A stretch of 55,000 nucleotides of DNA, from NCBI RefSeq assembly GCF_014863545.1, contig NZ_CP062260.1:5540001-5595000 (forward strand), in the 5' to 3' direction. This DNA comes from Paenibacillus sp. JNUCC32. Lineage in GTDB: Bacteria; Bacillota; Bacilli; Paenibacillales; Paenibacillaceae. Positions 1-10,636 of the stretch are shown one piece after another (position 1 is the stretch's first letter; every line of letters begins with the position of its first letter). The notes beneath the pieces are model-generated. The model saw only the letters and a list, made by a program, of their open reading frames with translations. It was not told where the DNA came from and ran no database searches. The translations under genes and the position numbers were made by a program.

Positions 1-1558
1 TCATGGTCACCAGATGGTACGGCTTGCCGAGCATAGACTCAAGAACCCCTTCAATCACCTGTTTGTTGGCAGGTTTCTCCGTGGTTTCGCGGTGGATGTT
101 GTTTTTGAAAGCGACAAGCACCTTGTCTTCCCATACGGATACGGGCTCACCATCCATCAGCCATGCGTGAACCGTTACCTTCTCCTCTTTCACGTTCTGC
201 AAAATTTGGGCCCACTGCCGATGTACAGCGGTATAATCCTCTCCGGTCCGGGAGGATACATACTGATCCATATGCTGCGGAATCTTGGCCGTTGAAGCTG
301 CTTTCGGTGCAGGTGTACGGGTAGACTTGGCCGGTTCGCGTTGATTCGATGCAGGAACACCGTTTTGAATCAGACGCTCCAGTTTTTTCTCAAGTGCGGC
401 TACATGCTGCTTCAACTGAGCCAGTTCTCCCGCATCGGCGGTAGAATGGGCAGCTGCGGCCCCGCCGCCGGATTGGGTAATGCCGGAAAGCTTGAGCAGT
501 GCCACCTCAAACAGGGTTTGCGGCTGCGAGGCATATTTCATCTCACTCTGATAACGGTTGAGCGTATCAATCATTTGAAACAGCTCATCCCGGCTGAAGG
601 CATTTGCCATCTCCTGAAACTCGGCCGGGTTCAAAACCCGATCGGTCAGCTTGTCGGCATCGGGAACCATCTTGATCATAAGCAAATCGCGGAAATAGTA
701 CAGGAGATTCTCCATGCATTTATCTGCGCTTTTTCCCTCCTGCATAAATTGCTCCACGATCTGCAGGACCAGTCCGGCATCCCCCTGCTTCACGGCGCCG
801 GCCAGACGGCCAAACTGCTCTGAGGCAATGCCTCCCGTCATGTCCATGACCTGCCGGTAAGATACGGTACCTCCAGTGAAGGAAGCGATCTGATCCAGAA
901 TGCTCAAAGCATCCCGCATACCGCCATCCGATAGACGCGCAATATACTGCAGCGCTTCATGCTCAGCCGTAATGCCTTCTTCCCCGCAGATCTGCTCCAG
1001 ACGTCCGGTTTGTTCCTCCAGGGACACCCTACGGAAGTCAAACCGCTGACAGCGTGAGATAATCGTTGCCGGAAGCCTGTGCGGCTCTGTTGTCGCTAGT
1101 ATAAACATCACGTGTGCCGGCGGCTCCTCCAGCGTTTTCAGCAAGGCATTGAACGCTTCCGTCGTCAGCATGTGTACTTCGTCAATAATATAAACCTTGC
1201 GCCGCACTTCGGTCGGTGCGTATTTGACTTTCTCCCGCAAATCACGAATCTCCTCGACGCCGCGGTTGGATGCCGCATCGATCTCCTGGACATCCATGAC
1301 GGCTCCGGACGTTATGCGCCGGCAGGCCTCGCATGCATTGCAGGGTTCCTCAGCCGGACCATGCTCGCAGTTCACGGCTTTGGCCAAAATTTTAGCGGCA
1401 CTGGTCTTGCCTGTACCCCGTGGACCGCTGAACAGGTAGGCATGGGAAACCCGCTGCTCGCGAATGGCATTCTGCAGGGTCTGGATAATATGCTGCTGGC
1501 CCACCATGTCGCCGAACGACTGTGGTCGCCAAGCTCGATATAACGCGATATGTTCCAC
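1..1558 (-). CDS. dnaX: DNA polymerase III subunit gamma/tau, C-terminus cut by window edge
   Basis: Clamp-loader ATPase subunit of the replicative polymerase. About 519 codons are visible; the frame stays open to base 1, so the C-terminal tau region is incomplete. The start is a GTG at 1556-1558 giving V-E-H-I-A-L-Y-R-A-W-R-P, the usual DnaX N-terminus. Seen in order: Walker A in YLFSGPRGTGKTS, a four-cysteine zinc module ending CNACEAC, the ALLKTLEEPP segment, and the SRCQRFDF (SRC arginine-finger) motif. It lies just downstream of the SRP RNA gene, as in B. subtilis (scr-dnaX), so the recombination genes yaaK and recR would be expected beyond the window. The family assignment is certain. 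Whether a shorter gamma form is made cannot be told. Confidence 0.96.
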   Translation of the reverse strand, partial: MEHIALYRAWRPQSFGDMVGQQHIIQTLQNAIREQRVSHAYLFSGPRGTGKTSAAKILAKAVNCEHGPAEEPCNACEACRRITSGAVMDVQEIDAASNRGVEEIRDLREKVKYAPTEVRRKVYIIDEVHMLTTEAFNALLKTLEEPPAHVMFILATTEPHRLPATIISRCQRFDFRRVSLEEQTGRLEQICGEEGITAEHEALQYIARLSDGGMRDALSILDQIASFTGGTVSYRQVMDMTGGIASEQFGRLAGAVKQGDAGLVLQIVEQFMQEGKSADKCMENLLYYFRDLLMIKMVPDADKLTDRVLNPAEFQEMANAFSRDELFQMIDTLNRYQSEMKYASQPQTLFEVALLKLSGITQSGGGAAAAHSTADAGELAQLKQHVAALEKKLERLIQNGVPASNQREPAKSTRTPAPKAASTAKIPQHMDQYVSSRTGEDYTAVHRQWAQILQNVKEEKVTVHAWLMDGEPVSVWEDKVLVAFKNNIHRETTEKPANKQVIEGVLESMLGKPYHLVTM

Positions 1559-1804
1559 TATGCTTTACCCTCTTTCAACTTCCACTTCGCGAAGATTAGG
1601 AAATCCAAGGCTCACACCAAAGCCCAATCCTCACGTGCTTTACAAGTTATATTCATGGTCAATCCCAGCCTAAACGGCATGAGTCAACGGTTATATTATA
1701 CTACATTCTATACTACTTTCCCCTGCCTTAGCAAAACGTTTACTTGGAAAACTTTATCCAAAGTTCACGTGAAGCATTCGCTTCAATTTAGAATCCCGCC
1801 TCGA

Positions 1805-1836
1805 CAAAAAACACCCTTGCCAAAGGCAAAGGTGTT
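1805..1836 (-). terminator. Rho-independent terminator of the SRP RNA gene
   Basis: On the minus strand the sequence forms an 11-position stem (aacacctttgcc / ggcaagggtgtt, one mismatch) with a short loop, followed by a run of T. It begins 17 bases beyond the predicted 3' end of the SRP RNA and precedes dnaX. dnaX therefore probably also needs its own promoter in 1559-1804; a TATAAT-like box at about 1692-1699 (minus strand) has no good -35 partner. Confidence 0.8.
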
Positions 1837-1852
1837 AAGTGCAGATATGTAT

Positions 1853-2124
1853 ACCGTGCACCTGTTATTGATCATTGCGATCCGAGCGGCAATCCTGAGC
1901 AGCAACTCGGGCTAGGCACTCCTCCGGCACAAAAGCGGTCTTGCTTATGGCTGCTTCCTTCCGGACCTGACCAGGTTCACAAGTGCTCATTGCGGAGGAC
2001 CCAACCGTCAACGTTGAGCGCAGGGACCAGCCTCACATCGACAACACCTCTAACAGGAATTCAACCTCGCTACAGCGGATTGCGAGTTACAGGGCACCGC
2101 TACCTCCCCGTCTAGCACGGCGAA
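1853..2124 (-). ncRNA. ffs: Signal recognition particle RNA (large, Bacillus type)
   Basis: Scaffold of the signal recognition particle, binding Ffh (and HBsu in Bacillus) for membrane targeting of nascent proteins. On the minus strand the SRP domain shows the conserved segment gtcaggtccggaaggaagca near the middle. The 5' part carries the Alu-domain motif gtgctagacggggaggtagc, and the 3' end is ggtgcacggt, as in the B. subtilis scRNA. The length of about 272 nt fits the long Gram-positive type with an Alu domain. A good promoter sits immediately upstream and a terminator just downstream. The 5' end is estimated from the promoter spacing and could be off by a few bases. Confidence 0.95.
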
Positions 2125-2128
2125 CTTT

Positions 2129-2157
2129 AGTATATCGCATGGCTACCAAAAAAGCAA
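2129..2157 (-). promoter_or_regulatory. Sigma-A promoter of the SRP RNA gene
   Basis: Minus strand: -35 TTGCTT (2152-2157), 17-base spacer, -10 TATACT (2129-2134). The predicted transcript start about 6 bases downstream coincides with the 5' end of the SRP RNA. Confidence 0.75.
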
Positions 2158-2200
2158 CCGACGGAAGAAGTTGCATACTCCAACGGCCCTGCAGACAGAC

Positions 2201-2232
2201 AAAAACCCTTCGGCCACAAGGGCGAAGGGTTT
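2201..2232 (-). terminator. Terminator after rpmE
   Basis: Ten-base-pair stem aaacccttcg / cgaagggttt followed on the minus strand by a T run; it begins six bases beyond the rpmE stop codon. Confidence 0.85.
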
Positions 2233-2237
2233 GTTTA

Positions 2238-2435
2238 TTAGATACCGTATTTCTTCTTGAATCTATCAACACGACCGCCAGCATCCAGGAATTTCTGTTT
2301 ACCTGTGAAGAACGGATGACAGTTCGAGCAAATCTCTACACGAAGATCGGGTTTCACAGAACCTGTTTCAAACGTATTACCGCAAGCACAAGTAACTGTA
2401 GTAACGTGATATTTCGGTTGAATATCTTGTTTCAT
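2238..2435 (-). CDS. rpmE: 50S ribosomal protein L31, zinc-binding (type A)
   Basis: Small protein of the large ribosomal subunit, 65 residues. It has the zinc-ribbon cysteines CACG near the N-terminus and CSNC further on, then the conserved [11 protein letters not shown] ending, which marks the zinc-containing (C+) form rather than the YtiA/RpmE2 type. The start is set at the ATG at 2433-2435: AAAGAGGTG lies about 10 bases upstream, and a GTG four codons earlier would overlap that ribosome binding site. The neighbour upstream is a radical SAM gene, then rho. The order rho...rpmE is conserved in Bacillus. In B. subtilis this zinc-bearing L31 is replaced under zinc limitation; no Zur box was recognised here. 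Confidence 0.95.
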   Translation of the reverse strand: MKQDIQPKYHVTTVTCACGNTFETGSVKPDLRVEICSNCHPFFTGKQKFLDAGGRVDRFKKKYGI

Positions 2436-2607
2436 TGTAGCTTTCACCTCTTTCCGCCCTGAGCCTCATGCGGACCCAGAGTTATATGGACACATAAAAG
2501 GAGTATAGCACGAGCAAATTGAATGCGCAATAGTCCATACACAAATCATCAGACAAGTCCGCAATTGGAACTACACCCTATTTTTAGCACATTCGAGTCC
2601 GTGATAG

Positions 2608-3885
2608 TTAAATAATCGAAGGCCGCTTTTTCGGTCTCGCCTGTCCAGCAGGGGGCACATGCGTATAGGAGCCGATCACCACATCCGGCAGCTCCTCCTG
2701 CATGATCTCGATCGCCTGCTTCATTCCGAGAATCTCGCCTTGCGCAGGCGGAATGAGGCCAAGATAGCTCTCAGGGTCAATATTCAGATTGCGAAGCTGA
2801 ATCAATTTGAGTCCCGTTCGCCGGGCAAACTCGATCATGGCTTCCAGCTCTTCCTCGCGGTCGGTCACGCCCGGAAAGATCAGATAGTTAATGGATGTAT
2901 ATACGCCCTGATCCGTTGCGTAACGAAGAGATTTCTCCACATTAGCGAGCGTGTAGCCTCTTGGCTTGTAGTATGCGTTATAATGGGCATCCAATGCACT
3001 GATCGTGCTGACTCTCATCAGATCAAGACCCGCATCCACGATACCGCGGATAAAATCGGTCAGTCCCGCATTGGTGTTAATATTGATGTAACCCATATCG
3101 GTCTGTGCCCGGACTTCTCGCATGGCCTCTATAATGATCTTCGCCTGGGTGGAGGGTTCGCCCTCACAGCCTTGGCCAAAGCTGATGATCGACTCCGGGG
3201 TCTTCAGATGCTCCAGCATGACCTGCACCAGCTCATCCACTCTCGGACGGAAGTTCATGCGCGTCTGCGGGGAGACAAAGCCGCTGTCATCCGGCTGTTC
3301 CGAAATGCAACCGAAGCAGCCCGCATTGCAGGAGTAAGACACGGGAACCGCGCCTTCCCAGCGATTCAGGAAGGTGTTGGACGCCGTCAGGCATTCGTAT
3401 CCCAGCGCACAGTTAGACAGATGTTCGTAGAGCCGGTTTTCCGGATACTTCTCCTTCAGCGTCTTAACCCCAAGCTCAAGGTCGTCCAGATCACAATTCA
3501 CAGGATTCCATTTCTCGGGATCGTCGGACAAACGCGCCGTCGTATAGAAAGCGCCATCCTTCCATACGACCGCCGAGTAACCAAACAGCGGCAGCTTATA
3601 CTCCTTGTCCGACTTCACGTACCCCGGCAGGCAGAGCCGGGTGTAGCCTTGCGGCAGAAGCGCTCCGACAGCCGTATACCCGTCCTCAAGCGGCATCATG
3701 TCACCGGTCTCCGGATCCATTCCGATCGCTCGGGTACTCGGCAGTCCGACCAGCGTAGCTCCCTCCGGCAAAGGTATCAATTCATCTTCCAATATCTCGA
3801 CGATCATATCTCCGCTGCGGGCCAGCCCGAACAGCTCGGAATGATCGTATACATTCCCTTGTTCATCTGCATAAACCAAATACAT
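2608..3885 (-). CDS. Radical SAM protein of unknown substrate
   Basis: Residues 186-193 read CNAGCFGC, the CX3CX2C triad that binds the 4Fe-4S cluster of radical S-adenosylmethionine enzymes. The SAM domain spans roughly residues 180-380, with a glycine-rich QGCEGEP segment. The first 170 residues are a separate N-terminal part containing further cysteines (C159, C165, in NCALGYEC) that could hold a second cluster; this is inference. Length is 425 residues. The start has AGGAG six bases upstream of ATG. It begins 32 bases after the rho stop codon, so it is probably co-transcribed with rho. I recognise the superfamily but not a subfamily or substrate. Confidence 0.85.
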   Translation of the reverse strand: MYLVYADEQGNVYDHSELFGLARSGDMIVEILEDELIPLPEGATLVGLPSTRAIGMDPETGDMMPLEDGYTAVGALLPQGYTRLCLPGYVKSDKEYKLPLFGYSAVVWKDGAFYTTARLSDDPEKWNPVNCDLDDLELGVKTLKEKYPENRLYEHLSNCALGYECLTASNTFLNRWEGAVPVSYSCNAGCFGCISEQPDDSGFVSPQTRMNFRPRVDELVQVMLEHLKTPESIISFGQGCEGEPSTQAKIIIEAMREVRAQTDMGYININTNAGLTDFIRGIVDAGLDLMRVSTISALDAHYNAYYKPRGYTLANVEKSLRYATDQGVYTSINYLIFPGVTDREEELEAMIEFARRTGLKLIQLRNLNIDPESYLGLIPPAQGEILGMKQAIEIMQEELPDVVIGSYTHVPPAGQARPKKRPSII

Positions 3886-3917
3886 GTTGATCTCCTATTC
3901 TCCGGTTGATTCAGGGC

Positions 3918-5246
3918 TTAGCTCTGAGGGGCCGTCGCCGCAGATGCACGCGATGGACGTCTGGCTGTCTGGCCCTGAGTCCCGGTTCCGCCGCCGTTGT
4001 TGGCATTCACGTCAAATGATGCCAAGAACTCCGCGTTATTCTTGCTATCACGCATTTTTTTAAGGAAGCCTTCCACAAAATCGGCAGAGTCGTTCATATT
4101 TTTGCGGATCGCCCAAATGGTATCCAGTTCATCCTTGTTCAGCAGCACCTCTTCGCGCCGGGTACCGGAGCGACGAATATCGATCGCCGGGAAAATACGG
4201 CGTTCCGCGAAGCGGCGGTCCAAGTGCAGCTCCATGTTGCCTGTGCCTTTAAATTCCTCATAAATGATATCATCCATCCGCGATCCGGTTTCAACCAAGG
4301 CTGTCGCCAGGATCGTCAAACTTCCGCCTTCCTCCACGTTACGAGCCGATCCGAAGAAACGTTTCGGACGATGGAATGCCGCAGGATCAATACCGCCGCT
4401 CAGCGTTCGGCCGGACGGAGGAATGACCAGGTTGTACGCACGAGCCAGACGGGTGATGCTGTCCAGCAAGATAACCACGTCCTTCTTATGCTCCACCAGC
4501 CGCAAGGCGCGCGACAATACCAGTTCCGCCACTTTGATATGGTTCTCCGGAAGCTCGTCAAAAGTAGAAGCAACCACCTCACCCTTAACGGAACGCTGCA
4601 TATCCGTCACTTCTTCAGGCCGTTCATCGATGAGTAAAACAAACAGTTCAATCTCTGGATTGTTGGTTGAGATGCTGTTGGCGATTTCTTTCAAGAGGAG
4701 CGTTTTCCCTGCTTTTGGCGGTGCCACGATCAAACCGCGTTGTCCTAAACCTACGGGTGCAAGCAGATCCATAATTCGGGTTGACAACTGATTAGGGGAT
4801 GTTTCAAGAACAAGCTTTTCTTGCGGATATAGAGGAGTCAAGGCTGGGAAGTGTAGTCGTTCCGCTGCGACGGCAGGATTCTCGCCATTCACGGCGTTGA
4901 CCTGCAGCAGTCCGAAGTAACGTTCGTTCTCTTTCGGCGTCCGGCATTTGCCAGAAACCAAATCTCCGGTCCGTAAATCGAATTTGCGGATCTGGGAGGC
5001 CGAAATGTAGATATCCTCCGTGCTCGGCAAATAGTTGATCGGTCTCAGAAAACCGTATCCTTCCGGCAAAATCTCGAGTACGCCCTCCATGAACATCAAG
5101 CCGCTCTGTTCGGCCTGCGCCCGGAGAATGGCAAATATCAATTCTTTTTTCTTCAACTGGCCATAATAAGGAATCTGATACTTCTTGGCCAGCTTATACA
5201 GATCCGTCAGCTTCATGCCTTCCAAATCGGCTATTTGTAAATCCAT
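3918..5246 (-). CDS. rho: Transcription termination factor Rho
   Basis: Hexameric RNA helicase that ends transcription of untranslated RNA. Of its 442 residues, 1-45 form the N-terminal helical domain, about 50-125 the cold-shock-like primary RNA-binding domain (GYGFLRP), and the rest the RecA-type motor. Walker A is APPKAGKT at about 175-182, and Walker B is VVILLDS. Conserved LIDERPEEV and [17 protein letters not shown] are also present. The last 30 or so residues are a low-complexity Asn/Gly/Ser/Ala tail that looks disordered and is longer than in B. subtilis as I remember it. AGGTGG precedes the ATG by seven bases. It follows murA on the same strand, as in Bacillus. Confidence 0.98.
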   Translation of the reverse strand: MDLQIADLEGMKLTDLYKLAKKYQIPYYGQLKKKELIFAILRAQAEQSGLMFMEGVLEILPEGYGFLRPINYLPSTEDIYISASQIRKFDLRTGDLVSGKCRTPKENERYFGLLQVNAVNGENPAVAAERLHFPALTPLYPQEKLVLETSPNQLSTRIMDLLAPVGLGQRGLIVAPPKAGKTLLLKEIANSISTNNPEIELFVLLIDERPEEVTDMQRSVKGEVVASTFDELPENHIKVAELVLSRALRLVEHKKDVVILLDSITRLARAYNLVIPPSGRTLSGGIDPAAFHRPKRFFGSARNVEEGGSLTILATALVETGSRMDDIIYEEFKGTGNMELHLDRRFAERRIFPAIDIRRSGTRREEVLLNKDELDTIWAIRKNMNDSADFVEGFLKKMRDSKNNAEFLASFDVNANNGGGTGTQGQTARRPSRASAATAPQS

Positions 5247-5400
5247 TCAATAACCACCTATTCAATTATTTGTTTCTGTCGCAGCAGTTCCCTGCTGTCA
5301 TGTAGTCTATTAGTCTATGAGAGCTTTACTAGGAGCATTACCCAAATCAGAGGGAGATATGCAGTTTCCACCACACATTTCCCTCATTTTGGTAAAAAAA

Positions 5401-6660
5401 TCACTCTTCTTCGGTCTCACGCCACACGTCGGCACCCAGCTCTCGCAGATTGGAAACGAGATGGTCGTAGCCGCGGTCGATGAATTCCACGCCGCTTACC
5501 TCCGTTATCCCTTCAGGCACCGTCAGTCCCGCAATGACAAGGGCCGCACCCGCCCGCAGATCGGTCGCTTTGACCTTGGCTGCGTTCAGCGGGCCGCCTT
5601 CGATGATGGCAGAGCGTCCCTCCACGCGAATTTTGGCCCCCATGCGAACGAGCTCCGGAACATGTTTAAATCGGTTGCTATATACAAAATCACTAAGGAC
5701 GCTGACGCCTTCCGCTTGCGTAAGGAGGCTGGTCATCGGTGACTGCAAATCCGTTGCAAATCCAGGATATATAAGCGCCTTCACATCCACATGCTGATAC
5801 CGGGCTTTACCGATCACGCGGATGCTTTCGTCCAGCTCTTCGATGCCCACACCCATCTCGATCAGCTTGGCCGTGAGGGCCTCAAGATGTTTCGGGATGA
5901 CGTTGTCAATCAGAACATCGCCGCGCGTAGCTGCGGCAGCAATCATATATGTACCGGCCTGAATCCGGTCTGGAATAATGGAATGTCGGCAGCCATGCAT
6001 CTCGGTCACGCCCTCGATCCGGATGGTTTCCGTTCCGGCGCCCTTAATGACAGCTCCCATGGAATTCAAAAGTGTTGCAACATCTATAATTTCAGGCTCT
6101 TTCGCCGCGTTTTCGATAATTGTGGAGCCTTTGGCCTTGGCAGCCGCCAGCATAATGTTAATCGTTGCACCTACGCTGCTTACATCGAGGTAGATCTTCG
6201 CGCCCCGCAGCTCTTTGGCATGCAGGTGAATCGAGCCGTGTTCGTTGGTCACGGTCGCGCCAAGCGCTTCAAAGCCCTTGATGTGCTGGTCGATGGGACG
6301 AGGTTCAAAATTACAGCCGCCCGGCAGGCCGATCACGGCTTCTTTAAATCTTCCAAGCATGGCGCCCATCATATAGTAGGACGCGCGCAGTTTCTTGACG
6401 GGTCCGTTAGGCATCGGAATGGATTTGATATCAGAAGGGTCAATTCTCATCTGATTGCCTTCCCATGAAACTTGCCCGCCTAATTCCTCAAGGATCTCAG
6501 CATAAACAGCCACATCGCTGAGAAGCGGCAAATTATCAAGTACGACTTCCGATTCCGCCAGGATTGCGGCGGGAATTAACGCAATAGCACTGTTCTTGGC
6601 ACCGCTAATTGTTACAGCACCTCGCAGTGGGCGTCCACCGCTGATCATCAATTTTTCCAT
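5401..6660 (-). CDS. murA: UDP-N-acetylglucosamine 1-carboxyvinyltransferase (MurA, MurAB/MurZ type)
   Basis: First committed step of peptidoglycan precursor synthesis: transfers enolpyruvate from PEP to UDP-GlcNAc in the cytoplasm. It has 419 residues, normal for the family. K22 and N23 (AKNS), R92 (LRAS) and the catalytic cysteine C116 in GLPGGC match the known active-site layout; that cysteine is the fosfomycin target. Firmicutes often carry two MurA paralogues. Position between fbaA and rho and the sequence around the cysteine point to the MurAB (MurZ) copy rather than MurAA. A GGGGGA ribosome binding site stands about 10 bases before the ATG. Confidence 0.97.
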   Translation of the reverse strand: MEKLMISGGRPLRGAVTISGAKNSAIALIPAAILAESEVVLDNLPLLSDVAVYAEILEELGGQVSWEGNQMRIDPSDIKSIPMPNGPVKKLRASYYMMGAMLGRFKEAVIGLPGGCNFEPRPIDQHIKGFEALGATVTNEHGSIHLHAKELRGAKIYLDVSSVGATINIMLAAAKAKGSTIIENAAKEPEIIDVATLLNSMGAVIKGAGTETIRIEGVTEMHGCRHSIIPDRIQAGTYMIAAAATRGDVLIDNVIPKHLEALTAKLIEMGVGIEELDESIRVIGKARYQHVDVKALIYPGFATDLQSPMTSLLTQAEGVSVLSDFVYSNRFKHVPELVRMGAKIRVEGRSAIIEGGPLNAAKVKATDLRAGAALVIAGLTVPEGITEVSGVEFIDRGYDHLVSNLRELGADVWRETEEE

Positions 6661-6841
6661 AAGCTTTCGGTTCCCCCTACATCACTTCGCAGCCGGAAAT
6701 GGTTCTGATGCCCGTCATACAAGAAAAACGTCGTATCGACGTTCCTAAAGGATGACAGACGCAATAAGCGTTCGTTTTCGTAGCGATTATCCGGTTGTGA
6801 AGCCTCACAATCCGCTTGCGCTTTTTGATAACTTAATAAAT

Positions 6842-6882
6842 GAAATGGAAAAACACCGGCTATGCGGTGTGCTTTCCATTTC
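6842..6882 (-). terminator. Long hairpin between fbaA and murA, probable fbaA terminator
   Basis: The ten-base arms gaaatggaaa / tttccatttc enclose an inner CACCG / CGGTG stem. Only a mixed TTTATT follows on the minus strand, so termination may be incomplete. It lies 100 bases past the fbaA stop within the 321-base fbaA-murA gap. An 82-codon frame across the gap (6648-6896) shows no recognisable protein. Confidence 0.5.
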
Positions 6883-6981
6883 ATTGTATGCAGCATAAGA
6901 CAGCCTAAAATATCTTAGGTGATTCCTATCGTCATGTTGCGGCCACGAAGGCTACAAGCGACTTTTGTGTGTTACGGGTGA

Positions 6982-7836
6982 TTAAGCTTGATTGTTGGAA
7001 CCAAACTCACGGATTTTGCCGACAACGGTTTCCTTGATTGCCTCGCGGCCTGGTTTCAGGAATGTGCGCGGATCGTAAGCTTCCGGTTTAGCGGCAAGCA
7101 CTTCACGAACAACTTTGGTGAACGAGATTTGGTTCTCGGTGTTAACGTTGATTTTGGAAGTACCCAAGGAGATAGCTTTCTTGATGTCATGCGTCGGGAT
7201 GCCCGTACCGCCATGAAGCACCAATGGAAGTTTCACAGCATCGCGAATCTCTTCCATCTCTTTAAACCCAAGGTTTGGTTCGCCTTTGTAAGGACCATGG
7301 ACAGAACCAAGCGCAGGCGCCAATGTGTCGATGCCTGTCTCGTTCACGATGCGCACGCAGTCGTCAAGCTTCGCGTACATTACGTCGCCGATAACGTCAT
7401 CCTCTTGTCCGCCGACCATGCCGACTTCGGCTTCAACGGAAACGCCTTTGGCGTGAGCATACTCAACCACTTGTTTCGTTGTTGCAATATTCGTCTCAAT
7501 CGGGCTGTGGGAATCATCGATCATAACCGAAGTGAACCCTGCATCGATTGCTTCTTTACATTTCTCAACACTTGAACCGTGGTCAAGGTGAATGGCAACA
7601 GGAACTGTAACTTTCAGGTCCTCCATCAAACCTTTTACCATGTGTACAACGGTGCTGAATCCACCCATGTAACGAGCTGCGCCTTCGGAAACACCAAGAA
7701 TTACCGGCGATTTCTCTTGCTCAGCCGCTTCAAGAATTGCATATGTCCACTCCAGGTTGTTGATGTTGTATTGACCAACAGCATATTTACCTTCGAGTGC
7801 TTTGTTCAGCATGTCTGTCATTGATACTAATGGCAT
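6982..7836 (-). CDS. fbaA: Class II fructose-1,6-bisphosphate aldolase
   Basis: Glycolytic and gluconeogenic enzyme cleaving fructose 1,6-bisphosphate to dihydroxyacetone phosphate and glyceraldehyde 3-phosphate. The 284-residue length is typical of the Bacillus type. H83, D85 and H86 in HLDHGSS are the metal and catalytic site, and VLHGGTGIP is the second metal/phosphate motif. AGGAGG is eight bases before the ATG. The order spo0F-fbaA-murA matches the Bacillus neighbourhood, although the transaldolase gene found there between fbaA and murAB is absent. Confidence 0.97.
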   Translation of the reverse strand: MPLVSMTDMLNKALEGKYAVGQYNINNLEWTYAILEAAEQEKSPVILGVSEGAARYMGGFSTVVHMVKGLMEDLKVTVPVAIHLDHGSSVEKCKEAIDAGFTSVMIDDSHSPIETNIATTKQVVEYAHAKGVSVEAEVGMVGGQEDDVIGDVMYAKLDDCVRIVNETGIDTLAPALGSVHGPYKGEPNLGFKEMEEIRDAVKLPLVLHGGTGIPTHDIKKAISLGTSKINVNTENQISFTKVVREVLAAKPEAYDPRTFLKPGREAIKETVVGKIREFGSNNQA

Positions 7837-7900
7837 GGTTTCATCCTCCTATAGATGCTTAGTTTGTCTATGGTTTTTAGCCGATATAACATACGGACTT

Positions 7901-7929
7901 ATTATACCACATCGCGTCATAAATACTAA
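7901..7929 (-). promoter_or_regulatory. Candidate fbaA promoter (extended -10)
   Basis: Minus strand: -10 TATAAT at 7901-7906 preceded by TGG (the TGn extension), 17-base spacer, weak -35 TTAGTA at 7924-7929. It leaves a leader of about 55 bases before the fbaA start. Confidence 0.55.
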
Positions 7930-7972
7930 ACAAGCATTTCCTAAATTGCTGCGAAGGAACTCACATTCTGGC

Positions 7973-8005
7973 AAAAAAAAGAATTCCGCCCCTTGAGCAG
8001 AATTC
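7973..8005 (-). terminator. Terminator after spo0F
   Basis: Minus-strand stem GAATTCtGC / GCgGAATTC followed by eight T, six bases beyond the spo0F stop codon. Confidence 0.85.
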
Positions 8006-8010
8006 ATCAT

Positions 8011-8403
8011 TCAACCGATGTTGTTCGCGGTCCCTTTCAGCTGCATGTTGACGGCTTGCCGCATCTCGTCGATGTCGAAGGGTTTGGTAAAATGCATCAG
8101 CGCTCCAAGATCGGTCGCTTCCTTGATCATGTCAAGCTCTCCATAGGCTGTCATCATGATCACCTTAATGTCCGGATTCATCTGTTTAATATGCTTCAAA
8201 ATCTCAAGCCCGTCCATTCCAGGAATTTTCATATCCAGCAGCACCAAATCCGGGGCATGCATCTTCACGATTTCAAGGGCAGCCTTGCCGTTCGCCGCTT
8301 GGAATGTCTCATATCCTTCACTGCTGAACACTTCCACAAGCAGGATGCGGATCCCATTCTGGTCATCCACAATCAGCACTTTGTGTTTGCTTTGTTTGCT
8401 CAT
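8011..8403 (-). CDS. spo0F: Sporulation phosphorelay response regulator Spo0F
   Basis: Single-domain receiver that carries phosphoryl groups from the sporulation kinases to Spo0B, which passes them to Spo0A. It has 130 residues and no output domain. The acidic pocket D13/D14, the phospho-acceptor D57 in [12 protein letters not shown]85 in MMTAYGELD and K107 in FTKPFD are all present and match Bacillus Spo0F closely. The start is placed at ATG 8401-8403, with GGAGG eight bases upstream; an upstream in-frame extension lacks a ribosome binding site. It lies between pyrG and fbaA as in B. subtilis. A sigma-H-like promoter and a Spo0A-like box lie upstream. Confidence 0.96.
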   Translation of the reverse strand: MSKQSKHKVLIVDDQNGIRILLVEVFSSEGYETFQAANGKAALEIVKMHAPDLVLLDMKIPGMDGLEILKHIKQMNPDIKVIMMTAYGELDMIKEATDLGALMHFTKPFDIDEMRQAVNMQLKGTANNIG

Positions 8404-8491
8404 CCTTCCAACCTCCCGATACTTAAATCGTACAATGAGTATATGCAAACTCGAAAGTTCCTAACTTTCCCATAAACCGGCCATTATTTGT

Positions 8492-8518
8492 ATTCGCCTG
8501 TAGATGTCGAATTCCTTC
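8492..8518 (-). promoter_or_regulatory. Candidate sigma-H promoter of spo0F
   Basis: On the minus strand GAAGGAATT (8510-8518), 11 bases, then GGCGAAT (8492-8498) fits the sigma-H pattern RNAGGAWWW-N11-RNNGAAT at every specified position. In B. subtilis spo0F is known to be transcribed from a sigma-H promoter, so the match is expected biologically. It leaves a leader of about 80 bases. Confidence 0.7.
8505..8511 (+). promoter_or_regulatory. Candidate Spo0A box overlapping the spo0F promoter
   Basis: Plus-strand TGTCGAA equals the 0A-box core and overlaps the -35 side of the sigma-H promoter. A second near-match, TGTCGAT on the minus strand, lies about 60 bases further upstream (within 8561-8580). 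Control of spo0F by Spo0A is known in B. subtilis; its presence here is inference from seven bases. Confidence 0.45.
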
Positions 8519-8637
8519 CTGTCCTAAAAAAAGTGAGAAAAAAAGATCACGAATTGGCTGTATCCGAAATCGACAGCGCTGGACAGGGATTCCGGTCCTC
8601 AGCTCCACCCTTCACGCAGCGACAAAAGAATTTGCAC

Positions 8638-8670
8638 GCAAAAAAAGAGCCTCTTCAAAAAGAGGCTCTT
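8638..8670 (-). terminator. Terminator after pyrG
   Basis: Perfect stem aagagcctctt / aagaggctctt with a T run on the minus strand, five bases past the pyrG stop. Confidence 0.9.
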
Positions 8671-8675
8671 CCCAA

Positions 8676-10310
<1,635 letters not shown>

Positions 10311-10369
10311 TCAGGCGACATATGATGTTTATCCTAACCCGTTTTCCCCTGATTCATCAGAGGGACCAA

Positions 10370-10406
10370 CAAAAACATCGCTCGCTTCCAATAATGGTGA
10401 GCGAGC
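10370..10406 (-). promoter_or_regulatory. Possible attenuator in the pyrG leader
   Basis: Minus-strand stem GCTCGCT / AGCGAGC followed by GATGTTTTTG, about 95 bases before the pyrG start and inside a 526-base rpoE-pyrG gap. B. subtilis pyrG is controlled by a leader terminator with a C/U-rich 5' arm that pairs with G residues added to the transcript start. The arm here is similar in flavour, but I could not find a convincing promoter that would start a transcript with GGGC. The rest of 10278-10598 shows nothing else I can name. Confidence 0.4.
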
Positions 10407-10598
10407 TGACCTCCGACCTATTACAAACCGCATATATTGACGCTAAAATGATCCCCATCGGGCTGCCGGTACGGCATAACGTTATGAGGCTTCAGGGCGA
10501 GCGATTCCAATACATCTTCTTACTCTGCATATCTGAATCTTGGTCTTGCTATATTGGCCCGGAAGCTAGCGTCGTTTACACTTTCCGAGCCTTAAAAA

Positions 10599-10636
10599 CA
10601 AAAAAAGTGACCCCGAATAAATAACGGGGCACTTTT
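10599..10636 (-). terminator. Terminator downstream of rpoE
   Basis: Minus-strand arms aagtgccccg / cggggtcactt (one bulged base), nine-base loop, then seven T. It is about 170 bases beyond the rpoE stop; no gene is visible in between. Confidence 0.75.

Noticed and set aside
383..388. Run of six A in dnaX (minus strand) as a frameshift site for a gamma subunit
   Set aside because: The codons are GAG AAA AAA CTG, which is not the A AAA AAG slippery heptamer in frame, and no following hairpin is evident.
1983..2462. 159-codon plus-strand frame over the SRP RNA and rpmE
   Set aside because: Covers an RNA gene, a terminator and rpmE on the opposite strand.
6648..6896. 82-codon frame between fbaA and murA
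   Set aside because: Overlaps the murA start, includes a hairpin and lacks a ribosome binding site or recognisable protein.
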